Positions 1 through 7,956 of a stretch of DNA of 23,145 nucleotides are shown piece after piece. Position 1 is the stretch's first letter; each line of letters starts with the position of its first letter. The DNA is from Promethearchaeota archaeon (lineage in GTDB: Archaea; Asgardarchaeota; Lokiarchaeia; Sigynarchaeales; SOKP01). The notes under the pieces are model-generated. The model was given only the letters and a program-made list of their open reading frames with translations, did no database searches and was not told where the DNA came from. Both the position numbers and the translations under genes were made by a program. Where the stretch lies: contig JAEOTW010000002.1 in NCBI GenBank assembly GCA_016839655.1, positions 1 to 23,145 of the forward strand. Direction: 5' to 3'.

Positions 1-1047
1 CCTCGAGCAGAATCTGGCTCAGATCTTCGATTATTAAAACTTCTCTTTACTCTTGAAGAAGCAAAAATAGCTCAATTCCTAAAATTTGGATGGTATAAAG
101 ATCTTGAACCATTAGATAGAATTTATGTACGAATTGAGCATACAGGGATTCCTTTGGCAGAATTAGAAAAACAATTAGATATTATGGCACAAAAGGGTTC
201 AATTACGCATAAAAAAGAAGGGAATACGAAATTTTATGGTAATACAGCATTAATAATAGGAATGTATGAAAATCAAGTAAACAAACTCACAAAAGAGTTT
301 TTAGATGCATTTGATGAGTATATGAGCGAAATTTGGGGAGAAAAAGCTAACCCCACACAATACAATCAAATCCGTATTATTCCTGTTGAAATAGATGTTG
401 TTCCAGAGCATTTTATAGCCCCTTTTGATAATGTAAGAAAAGCTATAGAAGAAAGTCAAGGACCGTTTGTGAAAATAAATTGTATTTGTCGCCAAGAAAT
501 GGAATTCCGTGGAAAACCCTGTAAAATGACAAATCATAAAGATAATTGCCTAGGAATTGGAGAAATTGCTCAACAGACTATTGATCTAGGTTGGGGTACG
601 CAAATTAGTAAAGAAGAAGTTTTTAAATTAATACGCCAAAATCAAGAAGAGGGTCTGATTTTTCGGCCGAATAATGCTCAAAATTTTGATTTTATTTGTA
701 GCTGTTGCTATTGTTGCGACGGAGGTATTAGCAACTTATTAAAGGTACCAGATCCATATAATTATGCAATTTCAAATTACTACGCTGAAATAGATCCTGA
801 TATATGCACAGGATGTGGAACGTGTATTGATCGATGCCAAATGAAAGCAATTACTCAAATTGACGATATCTCCTTTATTGAAAGAAAAAGATGCATAGGT
901 TGTGGTAATTGTATTGCTAAATGTCCTTCTGAAGCTATTATGCTTCGAAAAAAAGAAGAGCAACTTATACCTCCTCAAACTATGGAAGATCTTTATGAAA
1001 AGATTCTTAAAGAAAAAATTAAATTAAGAGAACAAGGACAAATTTGA
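1..1047 (+). CDS. Multi-cluster 4Fe-4S ferredoxin-domain protein, 5'-truncated
   Basis: The frame is open from base 1, so the N-terminus lies outside the window; the TTG at 154 is internal. Of the 348 visible residues, about 1-85 read like a helical, winged-helix-like segment (LLKLLFTLEEAKIAQFL, then LAELEKQLDIMAQKGSI). A middle domain carries CxCR (C161, C163), GKPC (C174), C183 and the run CSCCYCCDGG (C233-C239). The C-terminus has two classical ferredoxin motifs: C269-x2-C272-x2-C275-x3-C279 and C298-x2-C301-x2-C304-x3-C308, which should bind two [4Fe-4S] clusters. The middle cysteines may bind another cluster or zinc. It is probably a cytoplasmic electron-transfer protein. AOR, a ferredoxin-dependent enzyme, lies about 0.8 kb downstream on the same strand. 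The partner enzyme cannot be told from the sequence. The ferredoxin domain is certain; the overall role is not. Confidence 0.88.
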   Translation, partial: PRAESGSDLRLLKLLFTLEEAKIAQFLKFGWYKDLEPLDRIYVRIEHTGIPLAELEKQLDIMAQKGSITHKKEGNTKFYGNTALIIGMYENQVNKLTKEFLDAFDEYMSEIWGEKANPTQYNQIRIIPVEIDVVPEHFIAPFDNVRKAIEESQGPFVKINCICRQEMEFRGKPCKMTNHKDNCLGIGEIAQQTIDLGWGTQISKEEVFKLIRQNQEEGLIFRPNNAQNFDFICSCCYCCDGGISNLLKVPDPYNYAISNYYAEIDPDICTGCGTCIDRCQMKAITQIDDISFIERKRCIGCGNCIAKCPSEAIMLRKKEEQLIPPQTMEDLYEKILKEKIKLREQGQI

Positions 1048-1075
1048 AGTTAATGATATTTATTTTTTTTAATTT

Positions 1076-1204
1076 ATGTTGAAAAAATGTCATATATGCG
1101 GAATGATTCGTTCAACAAAAGATCTAGTACTATTAGGAGATGGAAAATATATTTGTTTTTCATGTTGGAATGATATCAATCGAGAAAAAACCAAGAAAAA
1201 GTGA
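1076..1204 (+). CDS. Small zinc-ribbon protein (42 aa)
   Basis: A short ATG-TGA frame 28 nt after the ferredoxin gene encodes a 42-residue protein beginning MLKKCHICGM and ending in a lysine-rich tail (REKTKKK). It has two CxxC knuckles, C5/C8 and C27/C30, separated by 18 residues with a GDGKYICFSCW turn. This is the standard layout of a single zinc-ribbon domain. The basic tail suggests nucleic-acid or ribosome contact, but that is inference. It may be cotranscribed with the ferredoxin gene. The four-cysteine pattern is unlikely to arise by chance in noncoding AT-rich DNA, so I consider it a real gene despite its size. Confidence 0.65.
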   Translation: MLKKCHICGMIRSTKDLVLLGDGKYICFSCWNDINREKTKKK

Positions 1205-1228
1205 AATTTGTCTATGACTCATACTTGG

Positions 1229-1444
1229 TTAATCATAGGACACTAGAAAAGTGTATTTTTCAAGATCAAACTTCTTTATCTTTATATCATCTTTATTTCT
1301 TTTTCTTGGAGCGAGAGGTATTTTAATTACTAATTTATAGTTTTGTAAATAAAAATTATTATAAAAAACATTTTTAAATTTATCCCAATCAATAAACTTT
1401 TGAATTAAGATTTCCTTATCTTCTATTACGGGGATTAGAGACAT
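1229..1444 (-). CDS. Hypothetical small protein (71 aa)
   Basis: An ATG-initiated frame convergent with the 42-aa zinc-ribbon gene. The product begins MSLIPVIEDKEILIQKFIDW, has a plausible mixed composition and a lysine-rich middle (APRKRNKDD), and shows no transmembrane segment or motif I recognise. Support for a real gene comes from a TATA-like box at 1461-1470 (ATTATATAAA on the minus strand), centred about 22 nt upstream of the ATG, as expected for a leaderless archaeal transcript. Function unknown. Confidence 0.45.
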   Translation of the reverse strand: MSLIPVIEDKEILIQKFIDWDKFKNVFYNNFYLQNYKLVIKIPLAPRKRNKDDIKIKKFDLEKYTFLVSYD

Positions 1445-1460
1445 GTTCTTATAAGTAACT

Positions 1461-1470
1461 TTTATATAAT
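1461..1470 (-). promoter_or_regulatory. TATA-like box for the 71-aa gene
   Basis: ATTATATAAA on the minus strand, about 22 nt upstream of the ATG at 1444. Spacing fits a leaderless archaeal promoter. Assigned by eye only. Confidence 0.4.
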
Positions 1471-1841
1471 TTAATAAACTCTGAAAATTGCAAAATTTTC
1501 TTTTGCTAACCCTTTTTTCATTCTGGATTAATTCGAAAATAACAATAAGTAGTTATTTCTGAATAATCGCTTAAAACTGGTACCATTATAATATAAGAGA
1601 TTGAATATTTAAATGTTTCTCTAATGCTTTTTAAAGCAAAATTTACTTTTTGCCTTTAATTTTTAGTTTGCCATTAAAGAATTGTTTTAATCCATGTGTA
1701 AGCTTCATAAAATAAGGATTTAAATTATATTTAAGTTTAAGAATTCAAAGAAAAAACATTATTCTAGAATTAATATCTGATCTATCGATAGATTTTAAAG
1801 ATCTAAATCTATTTGTTTTAAAAGAAATCTCAAAGTTTAAT
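1471..1841. other. Noncoding gap upstream of AOR
   Basis: About 370 bases with no convincing reading frame on either strand. It holds AT-rich stretches and a 14-bp perfect palindrome (ATCTATCGATAGAT, 1780-1793) some 50 nt upstream of the AOR start. The palindrome is short enough to be chance in this composition; if functional it would be an operator. No RNA gene seen. Confidence 0.4.
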
Positions 1842-3806
1842 ATGAAAACTGGGTTTTTTCGAAAAATTTTATGGATTAACCTTACTGAAGAGAAATTTGA
1901 AGAAGAATCATTATCTGAAAGATATTATCATCAATATCTTGGAGGATATGGGTTAGCCGCTAAATTAATTTATGATAACATGCCTGCAAAGGTTGATCCA
2001 ATAAGCCCTAATTCCATTTTTGGTTTTTTTCCAGGATTGTTGACAGGGACTCCCGCTCCATTTTCAGGAAGATATATGGTTGCTGGCAAATCTCCATTAA
2101 CAGGGACCTGGGGAGATGCTAATAGTGGAGGAACTTTTGGCCCAGAAATAAAAAAATGTGGATATGATGCAATTCTTCTTAAAGGAGCTGCAAATGAACC
2201 AAAATATATCTCGATAATTGAAGATACAAAGGAGATCATAGATGCTTCAAGTATTTGGGGATTAGATATTAACAGTGCCGAATTAAAATTGAAAGAAAAA
2301 CATGGAAAATTCATAAAAACAGCAGGAATTGGAAGAGCTGGGGAAAATATCTCAAAAATTTCTGGAATTGCTAATGATAAGGGAAGAATTGCCGCTAGAG
2401 CTGGATTAGGAGCAATAATGGGGGCAAAAAAAGTGAAAATGCTTGCTCTAAAGGGTAATAATAAAATTGACATATATAACAGGGATAAATTTTTGGAATT
2501 AGTAAAAATCTACAATGAAAGTGGTACTCATCATGAAGCAAGTAAATTTATCCGTTCAATTTTAAAAAATGTCCCGAATTTGGCAAAAGCTATTCGTAGA
2601 TTTAGAATAGGGTTTGCTGGGCCTCCTAAAATGATTAGAGAGATTTATAAATCTTTTGGAACTAGCGTAGCAAACACAATTTCTACAGAAACTAACGATT
2701 CTCCAATTAAAAATTGGGCGGGGATAGGTATGTATGATTTTCCATTTAAGAAATCCAAACACCTGTCGGCAATAAATATCCAAAAATATAAAATACGGGA
2801 CTATGGGTGTTTTAGTTGTCCAGTTCAATGTGGGGGAATATTAAAAGTTCCTGAATTAAATTTAGAAGAAACTCACCTCCCTGAATATGAAACTTGCTGT
2901 TCCTTTGGTGCTCTCTTGCTTAATGATGATTTACTATCTATCATTGAGATTAATGAATTATGCAACCAAGCTGCTATAGATACAATATCCACAGGGGCAA
3001 CTATTGCATTTGCAATCGAATGCTTTGAGAATGGAATATTATCTAAAGATGATACAAATGGATTAGAATTAACATGGGGTAATTCAAAAGCTATTGTTGA
3101 ATTAGTAAAAATGATAATAAACCGAGAAGGGATTGGGGATATTTTAGCTGATGGAAGTAAAATCGCAGCAAATAAGATAGGGAAGGGATCCGAAAATTTC
3201 ACAATGACTTCTTTAGGTTCTGAAATTGCTATGCATAATCCACGAATATTTCCTTCATTAGCTTTTACATATGCTTATGATCCGACACCAGGAAGACATA
3301 CTGCAGCAAGTATTGATTTTGTAGATATTGGGCCAATAAATAAGTTTCAGAAAGGCTTTAAATTACCTAGAGGATGGAAAAGAAATGAGAGTAGAAAAAT
3401 TGAAGGACAAAAATTAGTTGCTTCCTTTCATCAGGTCCTAAGCAGTGTTGGGTTATGTCTTTTTTCAACATTATTTGGTCCTTATCCTTTTATCGATCTT
3501 ATAAATAATTTTACTGGATGTAATATAACTGTTGATGATCTAATAACAATTGGATTAAGAATTCAAACATTGCGACAAGCATTCACTTTACGTGAAGAAG
3601 TAGATATTGCTAATAATCGATTGCCAGGAAGAGTAACTGGTCATCCTCCAGATAAAAGAGGACCAACAAAAGGTATATCAGTTGAGTATGAAGAGTTTTA
3701 TAAAGGTTATTGCAGAGAAATGGGTTGGAATCCTGAAAATGGATATCCATTAAAAGAAACTCTTAAAGATCTAAATTTGGAGTTTGTTATAAAGGATTTA
3801 TATTAA
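1842..3806 (+). CDS. Aldehyde:ferredoxin oxidoreductase family (tungstopterin) protein
   Basis: Enzymes of this family oxidise aldehydes to carboxylic acids and pass the electrons to ferredoxin, using a tungsten-bispterin centre and one [4Fe-4S] cluster in the cytoplasm. The 654 residues match the family's size (about 600-700). The AOR N-terminal domain is clear: RKILWINLTEEK, GGYGLAAKLIYD, TGTPAPFSGRYMV and SPLTGTWGDANSGGTFGPEIK. The cluster motif is C323-x2-C326-x3-C330 (CFSCPVQCGG), with the fourth ligand probably C539 in SVGLCLFS. The AMHNPR and DPTPGRH segments fall where pterin and active-site residues lie in this family. It is a single gene, separated by more than 370 bp from its neighbour upstream. 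Which aldehyde or other substrate it uses cannot be read from the sequence, since the family includes several subgroups. Confidence 0.93.
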   Translation: MKTGFFRKILWINLTEEKFEEESLSERYYHQYLGGYGLAAKLIYDNMPAKVDPISPNSIFGFFPGLLTGTPAPFSGRYMVAGKSPLTGTWGDANSGGTFGPEIKKCGYDAILLKGAANEPKYISIIEDTKEIIDASSIWGLDINSAELKLKEKHGKFIKTAGIGRAGENISKISGIANDKGRIAARAGLGAIMGAKKVKMLALKGNNKIDIYNRDKFLELVKIYNESGTHHEASKFIRSILKNVPNLAKAIRRFRIGFAGPPKMIREIYKSFGTSVANTISTETNDSPIKNWAGIGMYDFPFKKSKHLSAINIQKYKIRDYGCFSCPVQCGGILKVPELNLEETHLPEYETCCSFGALLLNDDLLSIIEINELCNQAAIDTISTGATIAFAIECFENGILSKDDTNGLELTWGNSKAIVELVKMIINREGIGDILADGSKIAANKIGKGSENFTMTSLGSEIAMHNPRIFPSLAFTYAYDPTPGRHTAASIDFVDIGPINKFQKGFKLPRGWKRNESRKIEGQKLVASFHQVLSSVGLCLFSTLFGPYPFIDLINNFTGCNITVDDLITIGLRIQTLRQAFTLREEVDIANNRLPGRVTGHPPDKRGPTKGISVEYEEFYKGYCREMGWNPENGYPLKETLKDLNLEFVIKDLY

Positions 3807-3869
3807 AGCCATATTTCCTTTATAAACATATTAATATGTACTTAGATTGAAACAAATTAAACTTATAAA

Positions 3870-4340
3870 ATGTCAAAATTAGAACGAACTGACTTGAAAT
3901 CCTTTATTAAGCATAAATTTATTAAAGAGACAGAAAAAATAAGAGGAAAACATTCTCCCATTTCTGAACTTGTCGATAATGTACCTAAATCTTTAAAAGT
4001 GGAGAAGATGTATGATTTGAGTAAAAAAGACAAATATTCCTTCTTGCTTATTACTAGAAATTATTCTAAGAAGCCCAAATTAAGGTACTTTTTAGCTATG
4101 TCATTAGCATATAATAGTTCTGATTTATTAGTTCAATTTGCTAGAGATTTTGCTCTTAAAGATAATTTAAAACTAGTTCAATATTCAGTATTTCCAAAAA
4201 CCTTAAGAATTCAATTATTATTATTAAAGGAACTGAAAAAAATTGAAGACTATGCAAATTCTATCAATAATTTGAAAGCATATAGAAAGGAATTTCGTAG
4301 CACTTTATTAAAAATAAAGAATTTAATAGAAAATAAATAA
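3870..4340 (+). CDS. Hypothetical helical protein (156 aa)
   Basis: ATG-initiated, lysine-rich and predicted largely alpha-helical. Segments such as LRYFLAMSLAYNSSDLLVQF and LRIQLLLLKELKKIEDYA suggest a soluble helical bundle or HEAT-like fold; there are no cysteines, signal peptide or transmembrane segment. It lies between AOR and pyruvate kinase on the same strand with gaps of 63 and 88 nt. A TATAAA-like element lies about 50 nt upstream. I do not recognise the family. Confidence 0.7.
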   Translation: MSKLERTDLKSFIKHKFIKETEKIRGKHSPISELVDNVPKSLKVEKMYDLSKKDKYSFLLITRNYSKKPKLRYFLAMSLAYNSSDLLVQFARDFALKDNLKLVQYSVFPKTLRIQLLLLKELKKIEDYANSINNLKAYRKEFRSTLLKIKNLIENK

Positions 4341-4428
4341 TTTTTAAGGAGAAATATAATAATAATATTTATTACAAATTTGATCTCAGAATCCGAATTA
4401 CTTTAAATATAGAAAAAGGTTTAATTAA

Positions 4429-5898
4429 ATGTCATTTAGAGAAAATACTGTGAAGATTGTATCGACTTTAGGTCCAGCTTCGAGTTCAAAAGAAATGCTT
4501 AAAAAACTCATTAATGTAGGAGTTGATATTTTTAGACTAAATTTTTCACATGGAACTCATGATGAAAAGAAAGAATTGGCAGCAAGAATTAGAGAAGTGA
4601 GTGAATTAACAAAACATACAGGAATTTTGGCTGACATTCAAGGACCAAAAATTAGAGTCGGACAGTTTAAAGAAGATCAAGCTTACAGTTTAGGGATTGG
4701 TCAAAATGTTAAAGTCTTTGAAAAAGAAATAGAAGGTGATCAAGAGCAATTTTCAATTCCATTACCCGGTTTTCTTAAATCAATTCGATTAGGGGATGTT
4801 TTTTTTGTAAATGATGGAATTATTAAAATCAAAGTCATCAAAAAAGAACAAGATCACATTGTAGGAGAAGTTCTTGCAGGAGGATTGATTAGTAATAGGA
4901 AAGGAGTCAATATTCCTAGTGGTGAATTATCTCAAAAAGTCCCTACTGAAAAGGATGTAAAAGATCTTGAATTTATTGCAAAAATTGATCCAGAATATGT
5001 AGCCATCTCATTTGTAGCAGGAGGAGATGATGTCCTACATGTAAAAAGAATACTTGAGAATTATGGGAATTCTAATATTAAACTGATTTCAAAGATAGAA
5101 CGTCCTATAGCACTGACTAATTTTGATGAAATCTTAGAAGTAAGCGATGGAATCATGGTTGCTAGAGGAGACCTAGGAGTTGAAATTGATCCAGATAAAG
5201 TACCCCTATGGCAAAAAGAAATGATTTATAAAAGTAATCGTGAAGGGAAACCAATTATTGTAGCGACTCAAATGCTTGAATCAATGGTTACCAATCCCAT
5301 TCCCACAAGAGCAGAAGCTAGTGATGTGTATAATGCGGTTATGGATGGAACGGATGCTGTGATGCTCTCAGCAGAAACAGCAGTAGGAAAATACCCAATA
5401 AATGCTGTTCAATATATGAATCAAATATCAAAAACTGCTACTGAAAATATGCCCAAAAGGATTCCAGATAAATATGATTCAGATAGACTTACTCATACTC
5501 AAACTTTAGGACACGCTATACATGCGTTAGCAAAAGAAATGCAAGAATTAAATTTCAGAGGTAAAATTCTCGTAGTTTCAAGGAAAGGATTTGGCGCTCG
5601 TATGATTGCAAAATACCGACCTCCATTACCTATAATTGCCATGACACCATTCAAAAGAACAGCAAGAGAGTTAAGTTTAGTCTGGGGAGTACACCCTGTT
5701 CATATAGATAATGTAGATTTCTTTAATATGGATGCTGAAGAAATAATTGAGCAATCTGTCAAACTTGCTGTAGATTATAAGTTATTAGATGAGAATGAAC
5801 ATGTAGTAATTTTATTAGTTTCAAGAAAATTTGAAAGACGAGGAAATCTGGTGGGACTTTATTACGTGGGTGAGATTCTTGAATCTGTCTCGAAATAA
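4429..5898 (+). CDS. pyk: Pyruvate kinase
   Basis: Catalyses the last glycolytic step, phosphoenolpyruvate plus ADP to pyruvate plus ATP, in the cytoplasm. The 489 residues are the normal length for a bacterial or archaeal enzyme. Visible motifs are the substrate-binding start (VSTLGPAS, then R36 and N38-F-S-H41), ADIQGPKIRVG, the B-domain stretch FVNDGIIKI and SNRKGVNIPSG, the signature around K222 and E224 (SKIERPIALTNFDEI), ARGDLGVEI (residues 245-253), ATQMLESM and the nucleotide-site segment GTDAVMLSAETAVGKYP. The C-terminal allosteric-type domain (from about residue 350) is present, but there is no extra PEP-synthase-like C-domain. The start is ATG. It is followed by a T-rich stretch that could end the transcript. 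Confidence 0.97.
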   Translation: MSFRENTVKIVSTLGPASSSKEMLKKLINVGVDIFRLNFSHGTHDEKKELAARIREVSELTKHTGILADIQGPKIRVGQFKEDQAYSLGIGQNVKVFEKEIEGDQEQFSIPLPGFLKSIRLGDVFFVNDGIIKIKVIKKEQDHIVGEVLAGGLISNRKGVNIPSGELSQKVPTEKDVKDLEFIAKIDPEYVAISFVAGGDDVLHVKRILENYGNSNIKLISKIERPIALTNFDEILEVSDGIMVARGDLGVEIDPDKVPLWQKEMIYKSNREGKPIIVATQMLESMVTNPIPTRAEASDVYNAVMDGTDAVMLSAETAVGKYPINAVQYMNQISKTATENMPKRIPDKYDSDRLTHTQTLGHAIHALAKEMQELNFRGKILVVSRKGFGARMIAKYRPPLPIIAMTPFKRTARELSLVWGVHPVHIDNVDFFNMDAEEIIEQSVKLAVDYKLLDENEHVVILLVSRKFERRGNLVGLYYVGEILESVSK

Positions 5899-6064
5899 CT
5901 AATAATTTTTATTATTCCATTATTGTCTATTTTTATTTTTAAATTGATGAGAAATTAAATTCGATTTTTTTTAGAAAACTCTAGATATTAATAGGTTAAT
6001 GAATTATTTATAAAACAAAATACTATAAACTTAATTTAACACAGAAAGGTTTGAGGTAAGAAAT

Positions 6065-6490
6065 ATGAGTGAAGAAGTTAAAAAAACTGAAGAATGGAAA
6101 CACGCATCATGGGTATCATTTCTAGGAATGATTGCTTGGATAGTAGGAATAGCTAGTGGTGCCATTGAAATATTATGGGGTTTATTTAGTTTACCACTTG
6201 TTGTATATGGATTCGCAACTCCAGTTTGGTGGATTATCAGTGGAATTATAGCTATAGTATTATCCTTCTTTATTATCCTACCTAAGTTTTCAACTAAATG
6301 CTCTAAAAAAGATTGGGATTCTCTTTATAATTGGACAGTGACTCTAGGAAATATTAGGTTCCCATGGATGCTTATATGGGGGGCAATAATGAGTACATTT
6401 GGATGGGGATGGGGTGGTGCTACTATATTAGTCCCCGCATTTGTCTTGTTATTTGCTGGTCCAAAACCCTATGAATGGAAAACCCAATAA
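6065..6490 (+). CDS. Small polytopic membrane protein (141 aa)
   Basis: A charged N-terminus (MSEEVKKTEEWKHA) is followed by about four hydrophobic segments: around residues 16-40, 44-72 (two close helices including VWWIISGIIAIVLSFFIIL) and 98-132 (WMLIWGAIMSTFGWGWGGAT and onward). It is tryptophan- and glycine-rich, with a short positively charged loop (KFSTKCSKKDWD). The start is supported by a Shine-Dalgarno-like GAGGT about 10 nt upstream, unusual for this window. A T20 terminator follows the stop. Family and function not recognised; probably an inner-membrane protein of unknown role. Confidence 0.75.
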   Translation: MSEEVKKTEEWKHASWVSFLGMIAWIVGIASGAIEILWGLFSLPLVVYGFATPVWWIISGIIAIVLSFFIILPKFSTKCSKKDWDSLYNWTVTLGNIRFPWMLIWGAIMSTFGWGWGGATILVPAFVLLFAGPKPYEWKTQ

Positions 6491-6499
6491 TAGTCAATA

Positions 6500-6519
6500 T
6501 TTTTTTTTTTTTTTTTTTT
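6500..6519 (+). terminator. Oligo-T terminator (20 T)
   Basis: Twenty consecutive T residues begin 10 nt after the stop of the 141-aa membrane-protein gene. Long T tracts in the nontemplate strand are the intrinsic termination signal of archaeal RNA polymerase. Confidence 0.8.
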
Positions 6520-6607
6520 ATTTGTCAATAAATTTTTGGACTATTTTTATATTAATACAATCTCACTTTTTTTTTTCATGGAATAAAATAATATCATCTG
6601 CATTTTT

Positions 6608-7012
6608 ATGTATAATTCTCTCAAGAAACATAATAATAAGATATATACTGGTATGAAAGTAGGCTTCTCTCATCATTGGAACTATACAAATGGTAAATGG
6701 TATGAGACTAAAAAAGAGCCTGATAAGTGGATTTTCAAATTTGATAGTTTGAAAACAAGAATTAATAATGCTCCTATTAATACTGGTGCTAGTATCAACA
6801 GTAAATTTCATTGGTATATAATCGCCGATCAAATTGCTACTAAAATTGATGAGAATTCATACATGACTTCAATGAAAGGTGTTAAGTATAAGATTGGCCA
6901 TAAAAGACCTTATTGGAAGACTTTTAGTTATAATTATTCCGAACAGCTCTCATATAAAGAAAGAGTAATAAAATTATTAGAAAAAATTCTAAGTGAACTA
7001 AAAGGAGAATAA
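6608..7012 (+). CDS. Conserved-looking hypothetical protein (134 aa)
   Basis: A soluble protein rich in aromatic residues and histidine, with motif-like blocks: GFSHHWNYTNGKWYE, PDKWIFKFDSLKTR, FHWYIIADQIATKID, YKIGHKRPYW and a C-terminal helix KERVIKLLEKILSELK. This block pattern looks like a conserved domain, but I cannot name it. The first ATG (6608) is chosen because an AATAAAATA element at 6582-6590 sits about 22 nt upstream; an alternative ATG is at 6653 (MKVGFSHH). The gene is convergent with the minus-strand gene ending at 7016, with only 3 nt between the stop codons. Confidence 0.7.
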   Translation: MYNSLKKHNNKIYTGMKVGFSHHWNYTNGKWYETKKEPDKWIFKFDSLKTRINNAPINTGASINSKFHWYIIADQIATKIDENSYMTSMKGVKYKIGHKRPYWKTFSYNYSEQLSYKERVIKLLEKILSELKGE

Positions 7013-7015
7013 TTA

Positions 7016-7297
7016 TTAACTAATCTCTCCAGTCTTTTGAGAATTTAAATATTTAATAATAATTAGATCTTTCTTTTCGTTAAGTATTTTTCTATCATTA
7101 CGATGGATAATTATCTGTTGTATATCTGTCTTTAAAATTGGAGAATTATAGCTTTCCTTGAATACAATAAAATCATTTGAATTTGTGGAAAATTTTGTTA
7201 GTTGAAATTTATTGATTCTTCCTATTCTGCTTGTTAGTATTCCTGATTTATAGTCTCGAAATACTACTTCACATAATAATTCTTCAGGTTTTTTCAT
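7016..7297 (-). CDS. Hypothetical protein (93 aa)
   Basis: ATG-initiated (MKKPEELLCEVVFRDYKSG), with alternating hydrophobic and polar residues that suggest a small beta-rich domain (GILTSRIGRI, DIQQIIIHRN, DLIIIKYL). No motif, signal peptide or membrane segment. A TATA-like CTTTAAATA at 7319-7327 is centred 26 nt upstream of the ATG, which fits a leaderless transcript and supports the start. It lies 36 nt downstream of the nitroreductase gene on the same strand. Function unknown. Confidence 0.55.
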   Translation of the reverse strand: MKKPEELLCEVVFRDYKSGILTSRIGRINKFQLTKFSTNSNDFIVFKESYNSPILKTDIQQIIIHRNDRKILNEKKDLIIIKYLNSQKTGEIS

Positions 7298-7318
7298 AAA
7301 AAGAATTCTAGTTGAGAG

Positions 7319-7327
7319 TATTTAAAG
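7319..7327 (-). promoter_or_regulatory. TATA-like box for the 93-aa gene
   Basis: CTTTAAATA on the minus strand, centred about 26 nt upstream of the ATG at 7297, in the gap after the nitroreductase stop codon. It suggests the 93-aa gene has its own promoter. Confidence 0.35.
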
Positions 7328-7333
7328 AAAAAG

Positions 7334-7861
7334 TTAAAATTGTTCATAATGAACAATATCAGTAATAGGATTTCTCTCTTTTACTTCTCCCTTAGGTTTA
7401 ATTGGATAACCTAAAGGTGTTAAACCCATTACTTTATATTTTTTTGGGATGTTTAATATCTTTTTAATTTTTTCCTCATTAAACCAGCCAATCCAACATG
7501 TTGCTAAGTCCTCAGCAGTAGCAGCAAGAATTAAATGCTCAAAACAGATTCCAAAGTCAACACCATAATATTTCTCACCACTTTTATTTGTTCCTGATCC
7601 CGCTGGAGAGATTAATCCTACAATAAACATTGATGCATCTGTAAACTTCGTTTCCTGTCCAACCGCTTTCCATACAGCTTTTACATTTTCAGGTTCTTTA
7701 ACAACAATATAATGTACTCCTTGCATATTTGCCCATGTTGGAGCTAACCTAGCAGCTTCTAAAATCCTTTCAACTTTCTCTTCTTCAGGTATTTCAGGTT
7801 TATATACTCTGAAGGACCTTCTTTTTTTTACTACTTCGTAAAAATCCATATCAAATCTCAA
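7334..7861 (-). CDS. Nitroreductase-family flavoprotein
   Basis: FMN-dependent NAD(P)H oxidoreductase of the nitroreductase superfamily; its natural substrate is not readable from the sequence. The 175 residues match the short form of the family. Near the N-terminus is the FMN-phosphate-binding RRSFRVY (R14, R15, R18), followed by the AARLAPTWANMQGVHYIVV block, the YYGVDFGICFEHLILAATAEDLATCWIGWF helix region (family equivalent of the D-G-A-A-N-L-A-A-GLG block) and the C-terminal LTPLGYPIKPK segment. It is likely a soluble dimer. A second in-frame ATG, four codons in (MDFYEVVKKRR), could be the true start. Asgard and other anaerobic archaea commonly have several such paralogues. Confidence 0.9.
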   Translation of the reverse strand: MRFDMDFYEVVKKRRSFRVYKPEIPEEEKVERILEAARLAPTWANMQGVHYIVVKEPENVKAVWKAVGQETKFTDASMFIVGLISPAGSGTNKSGEKYYGVDFGICFEHLILAATAEDLATCWIGWFNEEKIKKILNIPKKYKVMGLTPLGYPIKPKGEVKERNPITDIVHYEQF

Positions 7862-7956
7862 TAATTGTTAATTTTTTTATTAACAAATATTGCTTAAGTA
7901 TTGAAATTTTCCATTTTCTAAAATAAGATATAAAAAATCCTTTGATTTAACTTAGT

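Noticed and set aside
1780..1793. 14-bp palindrome ATCTATCGATAGAT upstream of AOR
   Set aside because: Such short palindromes are expected by chance several times in a window of this size and composition; kept only as a remark.
1970..2473. 167-codon minus-strand frame inside the AOR gene
   Set aside because: Antisense to well-conserved AOR motifs; proline- and leucine-rich composition is the mirror of the real frame.
2562..3202. Minus-strand frames at 2562-2828 and 2873-3202
   Set aside because: Both lie antisense to the AOR cysteine motif and C-terminal domain.
6441..6656. Plus-strand frame across the T20 tract
   Set aside because: Runs of F from the terminator; no start signal; overlaps the end of the membrane gene and the next gene's start.
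6563..6832. Minus-strand 89-codon frame
   Set aside because: Antisense to the patterned 134-aa protein, which has the better composition and a TATA-like box.
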